A stretch of 64,000 nt of DNA from positions 32,071,425 to 32,135,424 of the forward strand of contig CM031609.1 in the NCBI GenBank assembly GCA_018398815.1, given 5' to 3'. Below, piece by piece: positions 24,200-35,708 of this stretch. The position numbers and the translations under genes were made by a program. The notes under the pieces were generated by a model, which made no database searches, was not told the origin of the DNA, and saw nothing but the letters and a program-made list of their open reading frames with translations. This DNA comes from Conus ventricosus (lineage: Eukaryota > Mollusca > Gastropoda > Neogastropoda > Conidae). How positions within the stretch are numbered: position 1 is the stretch's first letter; every line of letters begins with the position of its first letter.

Positions 24200-27100
24200 C
24201 TAACATCTCCTAAGAACTCGACACCAAAGTGAGCAAGTATCAAGTACATACGGGACGAGAGGTGATTCAAACCAAAGGAAAATGATGATCACCAGCCTCA
24301 GACAACGTCCAGCAATCAGCATCACATTGGACAGACAGAGACTGGAGGAAATGGACCACATCCTGTACTCAGAGTCTCCAAACTGTGCAAAGAAGCTACG
24401 ACAAGGGAAGAAGTCAAGACAAACCTCCGCCTGACTAAGGCTACCCTGCCAAGACTCACACTCATCCGGAAGATCAATCAACCAGATTCACAATGAACAT
24501 GAGACACTGCATCTCACCGATGGTAGGCATTCCTCTGAGAACAATCTTTTAAAGGATTTGTAACCGCTTCAGTCCCCTGAAAACCAGCAGCCCTAGAGGC
24601 CGTCAAGGAGATGGGTCAGCAGGTGAGCCTTCCCGGAAAACCGCCAATAGCCCAAAGTCACAAGGCCCGCAGGATGAGTCGCAGAGTCCCAGAGGCCACC
24701 AGCAAACCGGTGGAAGTAGAGGCACAAAGGGGAATGACGAACGTGACGGCACTCCTTTGTTTGAGGCACCCAAGAAGCAAAACCTCCGAGTCTTGAACCT
24801 AAATTGCCATAGTATAGTCAACAAGAGAGCGGAGTTCATAGCCTTGGTTGACTATATCAAACCGGATGTGATCTTTGGATCAGAGTCATGGCTAAAGACA
24901 GGCATAGGGGCTAGCGAGGTCTTCCCAGAAGAATATGAACCATATAGGGAGGACAGGGCAACACTAGCTGGAGGCGTATTCATCCTTGTACACAAAAGCT
25001 TAACCTCATCAGCCGTACCTGAACTAAAAGGAACTTGTGAGATGGTCTGGGCAAAAATCAAACTCCAACAGAGTAAAGAGTTGTTAGTTGGGTGCTTCTA
25101 CATGCCACAACGCTCTAGCAGTGACTTGATGGAACTAGATCAGACATTGCAGAAGGTCGCCGGAAACTCCAAACAGAAGCAGATCCTGCTTGCAGGTGAC
25201 TTTAACTGTTCGGACATCAACTGGAACACAGCTACTGTGAACCCAGGAGCCCCAGATCGCCAGATCCAACAGGACCTGATAGACTTGACGGCAGCGGCAC
25301 AGCTTACACAAGTACATGACGAGCCCACGTGGGAAAAAAAACACATTGGACCTTGTCTTCACGACAAACCCATCCCTCCTGAAGAGCACTGCTTCAGTCC
25401 CAGGAATATCAGACCATGAGGCAGTAGTGACAGATTTTGATACCCAGCCACAGCGAGTGAAGAACAAACCTAGACGTCGCTACTTGTACTCTAGAGCAAA
25501 TTGGGAAAATCTGAATGCAGGGATAGGGCGTATCACAGAGAGGATTGAAAAAATGGACGAGGAAGGAGCCGGCATAGACGACATGTGGACTGACTTCAAG
25601 ACATCGCTGCTCTCAGCTCTGGAAGAAAACGTCCCCTCATACATACAACGGAGAAACCACCGCTACCCATGGATCAACAAAGAGGTCAAACGCCTGCTCA
25701 GAAAGAAGAAAAGACTGTATAAGCAGGCAAAGAAGACCGGAAGATGGGAGAACTACAGATTTTTCCAAAAAGATTGCAGGAGACGAATGAGAGCAAAAGA
25801 GTGGGAGTACGTAAACAACACAATAGAAGAAGGACTCCGGAATAACAACACGAAGCCCTTCTGGAACTACGTCAAGTCTAGACGCCAAGACAGCACTGGT
25901 GTGGCACCATTGAAGAAAGGCACGACCCTCCAGAGTGATGGCGCGACCAAGGCACAGATCTTGTTGGATCAGTTTAAATCCGTCTTCACACCAGATGACG
26001 GCACACCACTTCCGAAGATGAATGGGGCACCCTTTCCAACTTTGGAAGAGCTCATCATCGACACAAACGGAGTAGCCAAGCTGCTGAAGAACTTGAATCC
26101 AGCAAAAGCAGGTGGACCGGATGGAATACCAAACAGGATCCTTAAGACCTGCGCCGATGCCATCGCTCCTGCCTTGACCTGCATTTACAGGCGTTCCATA
26201 CATACGGGCCAGTTACCAGAGGATGGGCTGACAGCAAACATATCAGCAGTTTTCAAGAAAGGAGATAGAAACAAGGCAGAAAATTACAGGCCAGTTTCTC
26301 TAACTTTAGTAGCCTGCAAACTCCTGGAACATATCATCTGTCGTCACCTTCGGAACCATATGAAGAGGCACAACATACTGACAGACAGAAACCACGGCTT
26401 CAGATCCGGCTACTCCTGTGAGACGCAACTGATTACCACAATGCATGATCTCTTCGAGTCCTACGATGCCGGGAAGCAAACCGATGTGGTGATACTGGAC
26501 TTCAGTAAAGCCTTTGACACGGTACCTCACAAAAAGCTACTCCACAAACTCGATCATTATAGAGTACGAGGACCGATTCTTAAATGGCTCACCGACTTTT
26601 TGACGAAAAGGAGGATGCGAGTGGTGCTGGAGGGAGAAGCATCAGGAGAGGTAGCTGTCGACTCTGGTGTTCCTCAGGGAACAGTGTTGGGGCCACTACT
26701 CTTTCTGTGCCACATCAATGACCTACCAGAAGCAGTGAAGTCAAAAGTACGACTCTTCGCTGACGACTGCCTACTGTACCGCAGCATCAACACCCTTCAG
26801 GACCACATCACCCTGCAAGAAGACCTGAGACACCTTGAGGACTGGACCAAGAGATGGGGGATGCGCTTCAACGCACAGAAATGTTATATCCTGTCCTCCT
26901 GGAGCAAGTCTACCTATATGTACAGCCTCAATGGAGTCTTTCTGAAACAGGTTCAGCAAAACCCGTACTTAGGAGTACTCTTCTCAGATGGTTTGAAATG
27001 GGGTCAACACATTGCAAATATTGCTCGAAAAGCTGGATCAACAGTGGGCTTCCTACGCCGAAATCTCAGAAATTGCCCGAAGGAATGCAGGCGCCTGGCG

Positions 27101-27676
27101 TACATCGCACTGGTGAGATCCAGACTGGAGTATGCAGCTACAGTGTGGGACCCATATTATCAACAGGACATCGAGAAGTTGGAGAGGGTGCAGAGACAGG
27201 CAGCACGCTTCATCACAAAGGATTATAGGTCCAGGGAACCAGGTTGCGTAAGCCAAATGCTGCGGGATTTGAATCTCCCCCTGCTGGCTGATCGTCGCAG
27301 ACAGGCACGATTAGGCCTGATGTTCAAGATAGCGGGAAATCTCATCCCCGGCATTCCCCCCCCCAAAAAAAAAACAACAACAAAACTTCCTGACCCTGTG
27401 AGTGCTGGCCGCAGACGGACACGACCCCCCAAGTATGAGGACTTTGAAGTCTTCAATATTACAGAACACCGCGTGGTCAGCAACACTCGCGCTTCAAACT
27501 ACCTGTCTGTAACACAAGTCAGTACACCCACTCCTTCTTCGTGCGGACAGTGATGGACTGGAATCATCTAGGGGAGGATATCGTCAGTGCAGGCTGTCAG
27601 TGCATTTACATCAGCACTTGGCAGATCAACATCGCCTGCCTACTAGCATCCTGACAGCAGTAGAGTTTTTAGCCAG

Positions 27677-27680
<4 letters not shown>
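24200..27680 (+). mobile_element. Jockey-like non-LTR retrotransposon
   Basis: A largely preserved LINE in the intron between exons D and E, on the host gene's strand. The leader and a possible ORF1 remnant occupy 24200-24756. ORF2 (apurinic endonuclease plus reverse transcriptase) is at 24757-27553 with one frameshift. A short 3' UTR reaches about 27680, where a GT tract begins. No clear target duplication was found, so the borders are approximate. Confidence 0.85.
24757..27553 (+). pseudogene. LINE ORF2: endonuclease plus reverse transcriptase, one frameshift
   Basis: The protein nicks target DNA and reverse-transcribes its own RNA. Endonuclease part (24757 to about 25430): LNLNCHSIVNKR, GSESWL, a YMPQRSS block, the catalytic LLAGDFNCSDINW and, after the break, GISDHEAVVTDF. 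A run of eight A at 25332-25339 is where the frame slips by one base. The next frame runs uninterrupted to 27553. RT part: RPVSLTLVACKLLE, HGFRSGYSCETQL, motif A VVILDFSKAFDTVPH, motif B GVPQGTVLGPLLF, and motif C LFADDCLLYRSI, with F-A-D-D in place of Y-A-D-D. A C-terminal block (RLAYIALVRSRLEYAATVWD) is typical of Jockey/CR1-group elements. Near the end a C9A10 run (27357-27372) may also hide a slip. Confidence 0.92.
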
Positions 27681-27707
<27 letters not shown>

Positions 27708-27729
27708 TTTTTTGTTGTTTTTTTTTTTA
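27679..27729. repeat. (GT)n plus poly-T tract
   Basis: TGTG repeats run into TTTTTTTGTTGTTTTTTTTTT just after the LINE 3' UTR. Confidence 0.9.
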
Positions 27730-28205
27730 ACCTGTAGATAACCTGTTGTGGCTACTCACAGAGACCTTAACCCAGTAGAAGATTGTGAGGACAAAGTGGT
27801 GGCTTTTTAAACTATTTTTGCGCTCTCTCCATTCCGTCGCGTTTATAGCCATTGATTGGCTCCTGCGACGTATTGTTCCAGATCCAGATCCAGATCCATT
27901 CCTGTTATTATAACTCCCTGTCCGAAACAGTCTTACTAGGGCATGGTTCTAGGTGGATGCCCCAGAAGCAGACAAAAGTCCTGCATTGAAAGCGTGAACT
28001 GGTTCCTACCCCTCTAGCCGGTTCAGACTGGCAGATAACTGGGTACAGCCCCTGCTGGCATGACGTGTCATGGCTCCTCTGCAACCGGCTGTCATGGAGC
28101 AATAGTAGATCGCCATTTGATTACATTTAATTTTGGGGGTTGAAAACAGTGTTTTTAAATTACATACGTCAGCATTATTAACCCGTCTCCAAATTAATTC
28201 TGGTA
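27730..28205. other. Intron, no gene seen
   Basis: No domain in any frame. A short GATCCA triplication (27878-27899) is the only structure noted. Confidence 0.5.
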
Positions 28206-28712
28206 TCTACAACGTTAATTTGAAATCGGTTTGAACGCTGATTTGAGCTGTCTTTGCTCTCTTTTGCCCTCAACAAAGTTAATTTGAATTCGGTTGGAGG
28301 CTGATTTGAGCTGTCTTTGCTCTCTTTTGCCCTCAACAAAGTTAATTTGAATTCGGTTGGAGACTGATTTGAGCTGTCTGCTCTTTTTTGCCATCAACAA
28401 TGTTAATTTGAATTCGGTTGGAGGCTGATTTGAGCTGTCTTTGCTCTTTTTTTTTGCCCTCTACAACGTTAATTGAATTCGGTTGGAGGCTGATTTGAGC
28501 TGTCTGCTCTTTTTTGCCATCTACAATGTTAATTTAAATTCGGTTGGAGGCTGATTTGAGCTATCTTTGCTCTTTCTCGTCCTCTACAACGTTATTTGAA
28601 TTCAGTTGGAGGCTGATTTGAGCTGTCTTTGCTCTTCTTTTTTTTTGCCCTCTACAACGTTAATTGAATTCGGTTGGAGGCTGATTTGAGCTGTCTTTGC
28701 TCTCTTTGCCCT
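28206..28712. repeat. 63-bp minisatellite, about eight copies
   Basis: The unit reads GTTAATTTGAATTCGGTTGG, then AGGCTGATTTGAGCTGTC, TTTGCTCTCTTTTGCCCTC and a short spacer (about 62-64 bp). Eight copies vary by small T-run length differences and single substitutions. Because the unit is close to 63 bp, the minus strand has an in-frame 21-residue repeat (QLKSASNRIQINFVEGKREQ theme), which I take as coincidental. Confidence 0.9.
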
Positions 28713-30191
28713 CTGGAGTTTGCTTCGTTGTGCGATTAGGGTTTACAGAATACGGCTTGGTTTATTGATCACAGCCGACAGGTAGATGATGACATTACCG
28801 TTAGGTCTATCCGTACTTGTTCTCATCTATCATTCAATGAGCTATGTGGTAATCATGAGAAATGACTGTGGTCACTTTATGCTGGTAAGATTTTTCGTGC
28901 ACCCATTGGAATACTCCACGTAAAGGAAAAAAGCCAAGGTCACCGTGAGTGTCTTTTGTGAGATGATTGTTGTCTCTCGTGGCTGGCAAGATTTTCTGTG
29001 CATGCATTGGAATACTTAAAGAGTTGAAAACATGGCCCCAGTCATATATGAGATGTCTGTAGTTGAGTGAGATTCTTTGATCATGCATTTGAATGCTCAT
29101 AGGAAAGAAAATAACGTGACAGTAAAATGGGAGATGATTGAGTTTCCTCCAGATTTGGTGAGATTCTTTGTGTATGCTAAAGAATTCTTGCAGAAAGGAA
29201 ACCCACCACCAAAAAGAGGCAAGCCCTGCACACGCTTCTTTCTCACGCGACACACAAAAGACCTGCGGCCAGTCTTCCCACCACTGAACTTTCGAATGAG
29301 ACAAAGACAATGCTTTTTGTTTCAAGAAGAACGTTCATTGTTTGCCTTCTACTAGATCCCCCCCCCCCCACATCCCTGTAAGGACCCAATTAAAAAAGAT
29401 TGTTGTTCTAGGAGTCGTTTTGAGAGGAACCATTGTATTTTTTGGTATCAGTTTCTTCGACGGTCTCCTTGTCAAATTCTGTTTTAAAATGTCAGGATTT
29501 CATAGTGATATCCCTGTAGGCAGTGATCTTACAAACATGTGACAGAAGATCTACTCAGCTGTTTTGGAATTATGTCTTGGACAAATACGCAAGCAAAGAA
29601 ACAAACATGATCGAAAACAAAAGCCGTTTCCTTTTGAAAATGACGAATTAAAATAAACAAGTTGTAGGGGTAAATTTCAGCAAAATGCAAAAACGAAAAA
29701 GTGATAAGTATTGCAGCAAAAAAAAAAAAGAAAAAAAAAGAAGAGAAAAGAGAAGAAAAGAAGAAGATGATGATGAAAACGAAAACAGTAGCCGTAGAAT
29801 CCGCGGAGTACTCCTTGCAGGTTTTTGTGTGTATACGAGCAGACGACCTTAACGTCACGAAATCTCGTGTAAACGTCTTCGCGAGAGCGGGCAGTCACTG
29901 TTTTGTCTGTCCTGATGTAGGCAAAATAATGTGCATCAGCACGACGCTGCAGAAATGAAAGACACTGACAAAAGCTGAACGAACAATTACTGGTTCCGGT
30001 CGTGGCTAGACCGAAATGTGGCCGATGTACTTAATGATTGATGCTCAGGTGTGTGTACTCTCTCCTCCCTAGGATTTCACTGATTTGTGCTTTTCTTCAC
30101 TGGGATTCCTGTGCATGGTTTCTGTCTGATGCGATTCACAGTGACAGTTACCCGTCAGGGAGTGTCTGGAAACCCTGCCATGTGATTTCAG
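28713..30191. other. Intron, no gene seen
   Basis: 28890-29180 shows loose internal similarity (gattttctgtgcatgcattggaatact motifs every ~80-90 bp). 29712-29775 is purine-rich. The acceptor gtgatttcAG ends at 30191. Confidence 0.5.
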
Positions 30192-30327
30192 TCCTACGTG
30201 AGCTGTACCCTGGGCGTGGCTAACGTGGGCTACATCTTCATCGTTTACGGGGTGTCGGATGCCACTTGTTCCTTCCTCTTCGGCAGACTGGTGCAGTACG
30301 TGGGCCACATTCCCTTCTTCATCCTGG
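30192..30327 (+). CDS. UNC93A: UNC93A-like protein, exon E
   Basis: A 136-nt exon, phase 0 in and phase 1 out (CTG G|GTGAGT). It encodes SYVSCTLGVANVGYIFIVYG, then SDATCSFLFGRL and GHIPFFILG. Compared with known UNC93A proteins, the blocks SYV.CTLG...VGY and D..CS...G...QY.G are characteristic and follow directly from the DYTQ end of exon D. It contains two membrane helices. Confidence 0.93.
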
Positions 30328-30337
30328 GTGAGTCAGT

Positions 30338-30338
30338 G

Positions 30339-30396
<58 letters not shown>

Positions 30397-30594
30397 TACT
30401 TCTACCTCTTCTTCTTCTTCTTCTTCTTCTCATCATCGTCGTCGTCGTCGTTTTCCGCCTCCTCCTCCTCCTCCTCCTCCTCCTCCTCCTCCATCTTCTT
30501 CTTCTTCTTCTTCTTCTTCTTCTTCTTCTTCTTCTTCTTCTTCTTCTTCTTCTTCTTCATCTTCTTCTTCTTCATCTTCTTCTTCTTCTTCTTG
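30338..30594. repeat. (CAT)n then (CTT)n trinucleotide microsatellite
   Basis: Eleven bases after the exon E donor, about 19 CAT units are followed by TTC/CTC/GTC triplets for more than 150 bp. Open frames here are poly-His, poly-Ser or poly-Phe artefacts. Confidence 0.95.
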
Positions 30595-30649
30595 GTCGTT
30601 TTTGTTGCTGTTCAGTTCTGATGGTCTTCCACTTATCTTCTTCCTATCA

Positions 30650-31045
30650 ATGGAAGTAGTATTTGTCTAGCGCGATTCTCGTTGAAGACTATTCATTGCG
30701 CTTTCAAACCTCATTGATGCATTCATGCATTTATATGTAACAACTGACAGACTACAGAACTTACTGTGTACACCTATGTGAGAACAGTTCTATCCAAGAT
30801 GTTCGGCTGAAAAGGCAGGTGTTTAGCTGTTTTGAACATAGGTAACGTGGGCAGGTTTTTGTAAAGTGGGTGGCAATGAGTTCCAAAGGGTTGGCGCGGC
30901 AGAGCTAAGGGAACGCTCACAAAAGGGTTTTAGGTTTTGACTGGTGTGTACGGCGGACAGGTACGGCGGAAGAAAACCATTAAAGAAACGAAAGGCAAGG
31001 GTAGCCAGCTTGTACACTGCAATGGAATTTAGCAAACAGCCAATG
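30650..31045 (-). pseudogene. LINE 3'-end fragment (minus strand)
   Basis: Minus-strand residues LATLAFRFFNGFLPPYL, RSLSSAAPTLWNSLPPTL match the C-terminal tail of LINE ORF2 proteins (the ...PPYLS...RS...APTLWNSLP block). A GCGCTAGACAAATAC-type 3' UTR lies to the left. Most of the element is missing. Confidence 0.7.
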
Positions 31046-31209
31046 AAGCTCCTTCACCTGTGGTATAATGTGAACTTGCTTTCATTCATTTGGGATAAGT
31101 CAGGTGCACTGTTTTGGATTCTGTGGGGCTGCAACATTTGTTCTGGGTGCAAACCAGGCGTTACTGAAAATGAGAAATTGTACTGTAAATAGGATGGGCT
31201 TTAAGCGTC

Positions 31210-32150
31210 AAAATGAATGGGGGAAAGGATGAACTTGAAACAAAGAAATGAATTCTGAATATATGGATTTCATATAAGGATATAAAATGCAGACAGTTTA
31301 GATCTGAAGGAACAATGGATTGGATGGATTGAAAACAAGGAAAGGAAATACATACTGGATTTGAAACTAGGAAATGAAGTGGGAACTGGTTTGATTAACC
31401 ACGGGGAAAGTCCTGTTGACAATGGGTAAGACTGCAACCTTGGGACCCTCTTTAGTGGGCACGTAAGACCGTATGATGAACTGATGTACTGATTTCACCT
31501 GTCAGCGAGACAGCAACGAGTTATGCAGCGGGATATGCGCAGCAGTTTGGTGTCGGCATCTTTTGGCGGCGAGCTCGGCAGTCATGAAAAACGGGCTGAT
31601 AGACCTTTAGAGATGCTACCCTGGAGGTTTTGTTGTATCGCTTCCGTCGATCCTAACACAATGACGTCTGTCAGGGGGTAATGACCTTTGTGTGCCTGTA
31701 CCCTATGTCAACACAACGCAGGTTTCCAGGGATGGTGCAGGATTCCTGTGAGCTGGTCGGTCCGGGAGCTGAGGACAGTACCTTCCTGAGTTTCAGTGGA
31801 ATCATCGGGTGTATCTTTTTTTCTGGACTGGATGGATTTGATACTTGGAAGAGAAGTGTGAACTAGATGGACTTGAAACAAGAAGAGAACTATGAACAGA
31901 ACTGATTTCAAACAGAAATTGAAATGTGAGTGAAAATGTTTCAAAATGAGGAATTGAACTGTGAACAGAGAGTATTTGAAACAAGGTAATGAATTGTGAA
32001 TACAAATAATTTGAAAGGAGTACATGAACATTGAATAGGAAAAGATTTGACTTGGGTTGGTCTACTTGAACGAAATGGATTTGAAACAAGAAAATGTGGT
32101 TTGAAACGAATGGGTTTGGAAAGTAAAAATCAAATGTAAGCAGAGTGGAC
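31210..32150. repeat. Degenerate ~34-bp minisatellite
   Basis: Units of the form GGATTTGAAACAAGGAAATGAATTGTGAAC recur imperfectly at 31215-31400 and 31860-32140. The piece between (31400-31855) is unrelated intron sequence. Confidence 0.6.
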
Positions 32151-32164
32151 CGGGGAAATGTGTT

Positions 32165-32484
32165 TTATATTACGTTACGTTACATTACGTTATGTTATGT
32201 TATGTTGTTCTATGCTATGCTATGCTATGCTATGTTATGTCATGCTATGTTATGTTACGTAACGTGACGTTATATAGTATTATACCATACTGCATTATTT
32301 TATATTACATTATATTATATTATGTTGTATTATATTATATTATATTATTTTATATAAAATTATATTATATTATATTATATCATATTGCATTATATTATAT
32401 TATATTATATTATATTATTTCATATTATATCATATTATTTTATGATATATTGTATTATATCATATTATATCTAACATATTATAT
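32165..32484. repeat. Pentanucleotide microsatellite, TTATG/TTACG grading to TTATA
   Basis: Five-base units (GTTAC, GTTAT, GCTAT, then ATTAT) continue for about 320 bp with drift along the array. Confidence 0.9.
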
Positions 32485-32534
32485 TACACCTGTATACATA
32501 CACACACCACACTCATACGTACACACGCATGCAG

Positions 32535-32630
<96 letters not shown>
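32535..32630. repeat. (CA)n then (TA)n microsatellite
   Basis: A CA tract runs to 32607 and TA dinucleotides to 32630. It is the left flank of the Penelope-like insertion. Confidence 0.95.
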
Positions 32631-32649
32631 GTTAAAATAGGTTTTTAAA

Positions 32650-32705
32650 AATAGAATCTACAAATTTGTTTCGAGCGCGTTGCGCTGTCATCAGGATGAT
32701 TTTTG
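32650..32705 (-). ncRNA. Hammerhead-ribozyme-like motif, copy a
   Basis: On the minus strand: CTGATGA (32688-32694), stem AGCGC-AAC-GCGCT, GAAAC, then the self-complementary stem ACAAATTTGT and the cleavage-site A at about 32659. All core elements of a hammerhead are in order. The base pair next to GA (10.1-11.1) is C-C, which is unusual. Confidence 0.6.
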
Positions 32706-32797
32706 GTTTGCCCACCGCCGATGTTATATAGCGTGTGGGCTCCCGTTTGCGGTTGTTTGCACGTGCGGGTTGGCTGCACGTGGTTTTTTTTGGGCTT

Positions 32798-33766
32798 TCA
32801 GGTTTTTGTTTTGGGTGTATTCACTAACAACGATTTCCATTTATGCCTGCAGTTGTTTACTATTTCTGTTTTGGTGTTTAAAGTTGCTAAGTGAGGTTTG
32901 CATAGTATTAACCATTTTTCAGTTAAACATAGGTTGCACCTTTTTGAAACATTGCTGTATGGTGATGCTCTTTTTATAATTTTCCAGGATATATTGTAGC
33001 TTGTTTTTGCGTCTTTAAGTTTCCAGATATATTTGCTCAGTTCTGTTTGGTTTTTATATTTTTCTTTATTAAATGACTGTTTGTGGTTTGCATATCTGGT
33101 TTTGAAGTGGTTTTCAGTGATCCCTATGTATGTTTCTTTTTCATTTTCTGATGTCACAGTGGCTTGGTATACAATGTTGTTGTGAAGGCATTTATTGCTC
33201 AGGGGGCACTGCTCTTTTTTGATGCAATTGCAAGATTTCCTTTCTTCACCCTTCTTTGCTGTGTTGGTTTTCATTTTATTAGATGCATCAATTAAATTTT
33301 TGAGGTTGGGCATGCATGAATACGATAGTTTGACGGTGTTTCTGTTGAATATTTTGTATAGTTTGTGTTCTTTTGGGAACGAGGTTGTTAAAATTTTAAA
33401 GAATTCTTTTCCTATGTTTGTTTTGAGTTTTCCGTCGTATGGTGGGTTGTACCATGTGATTTTTCTTTTCCTGTTTTTCTTATTTCTATTTGTGTTATTG
33501 TCTGGATTGTATTGTAGTTTGTTGTTGTACCCACTTTTTTGCAGTGCTTCTTGATATTCTACTGCTGCATTGTTGAATACTCTTTCATTGCATGACAGGT
33601 TTGATAGTCTCTGATTTATGCCATTGGGTATGGCTTTTAATACAGATGGTGGGTGGTTGCTTTTGATGTTTACATAGATAGGTGTGTCATTGGGCTTCTT
33701 GTATGGTTTATATATGTAGTTGATGAGATCAAGTGTTATGTCTAGGTAGTTTACTACCTTTTTGTT
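32798..33766 (-). pseudogene. Penelope-like protein, C-terminal part with GIY-YIG endonuclease
   Basis: The minus-strand frame from the LINE junction reads VVNYLDITLDLINYIYKPYK, a lysine-rich linker and a cysteine cluster (CNCIKKEQCPLSNKC). The GIY-YIG nuclease follows: VYQATVT, ETYIGITENHFKTRYANHKQ, then SKYIWKLKD and NLCLTEKWLI. The nuclease motif appears as IVYQA...YIGIT, with the catalytic Arg in KTRYANH and the Glu in TEKWLI. The protein reverse-transcribes and integrates the element. The reading frame upstream is split by the inserted LINE, so the complete protein is not encoded. The start ATG in the unsplit frame (33826) lies in the inserted LINE and is not real. Confidence 0.9.
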
Positions 33767-35428
33767 CTTCCAGAGAAGACGAGACACGTCATGTGCTGGA
33801 GAGGCTGGACGACATAGTTGCCTCATCCAGAATGAAGTTCAAACCAAAGAAATCACGGAGTCTCTCACTGAGGAAAGGAAAAGTGGCCGAATCTGTGGTC
33901 TTCAGTGTTGCCAACCAGGCCATCCCAACAGTAACAGAAGAACCAGTCAAGAGCTATGGAAGATGGTATGATGATACGCTGAAAGACACACAAAGAGCAA
34001 AAGAAACCAAGCAGATGGCGGAAGAAGGCTTGGAGACCATTGACCAATGTGGGCTCCCTGGCAAATACAAGGTCTGGTGTCTGCAGTTCATGCTGATACC
34101 AAAGCTCCTATGGCCTCTGATGATATACGACATCTGCACCAGCACAGTGGAAGCAATGGAAGCCAAAATCAACAAGTTCACAAGGAAATGGCTTGGTGTC
34201 CCACCCTGTCTGACTGACATCGCGCTGTACTGTCGCCAAGCAAAGCTCAAACTACCACTGAAATCCATCCTGGAGGAATACAAAGCAGGGAAGATCAGAC
34301 TTCAAAGCATGCTGGAGGACTCAGGAGACAAGGTGGTAGAAGCAATCAAGCCCCAGCTGAAGACAGGCAGAAAATGGAAAGTTCAAGAGGCGATGGATTC
34401 TGCAAAAGAAAGTCTCAAGATTAGAGAAATAACAGGACACACACAGACCAACAGACAAGGACTGGGGGTGACCAAAACTGAATGGTGGTCAAAGGCCAAA
34501 GGAAAAGCCAAAAGAGACATGATGATTCAGGAGATGAGAAAAGAAGAAGACCAAAAAAGACTCCAAAAAGCAGTCCAGCAGAGCCACAAAGGGCAATGGA
34601 CAACGTGGGAGAATGCACTCCAAAGAAGTCTAACTTGGAATGACATTTGGCACATGGCCCCTCTCAGGATCAGCTTCATTCTCAGATCTGCATATGACCT
34701 TCTGCCCTCAAATGCAAACCTGGTGAAGTGGGGGAAAACAGACGATCCTACATGCCCCCTGCCATGAAAAACAAACAGTGGAGCATGTTCTAAGCTCATG
34801 TAAAGTAGCCCTGGCTCAAGGAAGGTACACATGGAGGCACAACCAAGTGCTCAAAGAGATTGTACAAGTAGTCTGGGCTATTACCAACACCACAAAAGGG
34901 AGAATCAGGACTCCAAAAGCACCCGCAACATTCTTCACGGCAGGAGGCAGCAAATCATGGCCAAGAACAACAGTGCCACTCGAAACATGCAGGCAGAGTC
35001 TGCTGGATGGGGCAGATGACTGGGAGTGCACTGCAGACCTCCCAGAATGGAAGAGTCACCCAGAGATCATCAGCAAGAGTGGCATGAGACCAGACATAGT
35101 AGTCCACTCTAAGTCAACCAAGCAGCTGATCATGATCGAGCTCACGGTGCCATATGAGAACAGAATGGAGGCAGCTCAAATCTACAAGACTAAAAAGTAT
35201 GCTGATCTGGCAAACAGCCTGAGGAGAGAAGGCTATCAGGTCAAAGTCCTCACTGCAGAAATTGGAGCTAGGGGATTTGTAGGAACGTCTGCATACAGCC
35301 TCATGAAACAGCTCTCAGTTGCAGGGAAGGAAAAAACCAGAGCCCTGAAAGCAATGGCAGAAGCGGCAGAGAGGTGTTCAATCTGGATCTGGTCAAGGAG
35401 GAACAAAAGTGAACTTCATAAGGCTTAA
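33767..35428 (+). pseudogene. LINE RT C-terminus plus PD-(D/E)XK nuclease, one frameshift
   Basis: The first frame (to 34767) reads ETRHVLERLDDIVASSRMKF, KWLGVPPCLTDIALYCRQAK and ends PTCPLP, the start of a zinc finger. A one-base slip near 34760 leads into the second frame, which continues from the finger (KQTVEHVLSSCK) through GRYTWRHNQVLKEI to the nuclease core: RPDIVVHSKSTKQLIMIELT with D, E and a following VPYENR, then KKYADL and GARGFVGTSA. This is the R2-type nuclease signature, RPD...IELTVP(W/Y)E...KY..L. The stop is at 35426-35428. The 5' truncation is typical of target-primed reverse transcription. Confidence 0.9.
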
Positions 35429-35449
35429 TTTCCCTACAAATACCAGGTG

Positions 35450-35530
35450 TCCCTGTGGCTCAGTGGTTAAAGCGCGAGTCATTAAGTAGAAAATGAGCAT
35501 GTCCAGAGGGTCATGGGTTCGAATCCCAGC
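35450..35530 (+). ncRNA. tRNA-like Pol III promoter module in LINE 3' end
   Basis: An A box TGGCTCAGTGG (35456-35466) and a B box GGTTCGAATCC (35516-35526) sit 49 bases apart, starting 27 bases after the LINE stop codon. The intervening region does not fold as a standard anticodon arm. A degraded counterpart (GACTTAAACTC) follows the stop of the older copy at about 21970-21980. It could be a SINE-type head captured by the LINE, or a SINE inserted in an ancestor. Confidence 0.65.
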
Positions 35531-35708
35531 CATGGCTCGTCCCAAGATGGGAAAAAAAAAGGGAGCAGCAGAGGGACATCCGGAGTCATGAACCGGGTGT
35601 GGCCCAACCCCCCTAGAGTGTCAGGAGATAAGGGCCGAAACACTTGCTTGAAGGGGGCTTCTCTTCTGAGGACTCTCTGCTGCCACGCTCTCCACGAGTT
35701 TCTTTCTA

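Larger units (their letters stand above)
33767..35708 (+). mobile_element. Restriction-endonuclease LINE, 5'-truncated, inserted in the Penelope-like element
   Basis: A 1,942-bp insertion bordered by a perfect 15-bp duplication TACTACCTTTTTGTT (33752-33766 and 35709-35723). It starts inside the RT region and carries the RT C-terminus, a CCHC-type finger and a restriction-like nuclease, then a 3' region with a tRNA-like module (35450-35530) and an end at GAGTTTCTTT. It is related to the decayed copy at 20.0-22.1 kb. Confidence 0.9.

Noticed and set aside
28215..28400. 21-residue repeat protein on the minus strand
   Set aside because: It is explained by the 63-bp minisatellite; no start context or transcript evidence.
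30198..30659. Poly-His / poly-Leu / poly-Phe frames
   Set aside because: Their start overlaps true exon E, but the remainder is CAT/CTT microsatellite after a clear splice donor.
35450..35530. Functional tRNA gene
   Set aside because: A and B boxes are present, but the acceptor and anticodon arms do not pair, and it is inside a retrotransposon tail.
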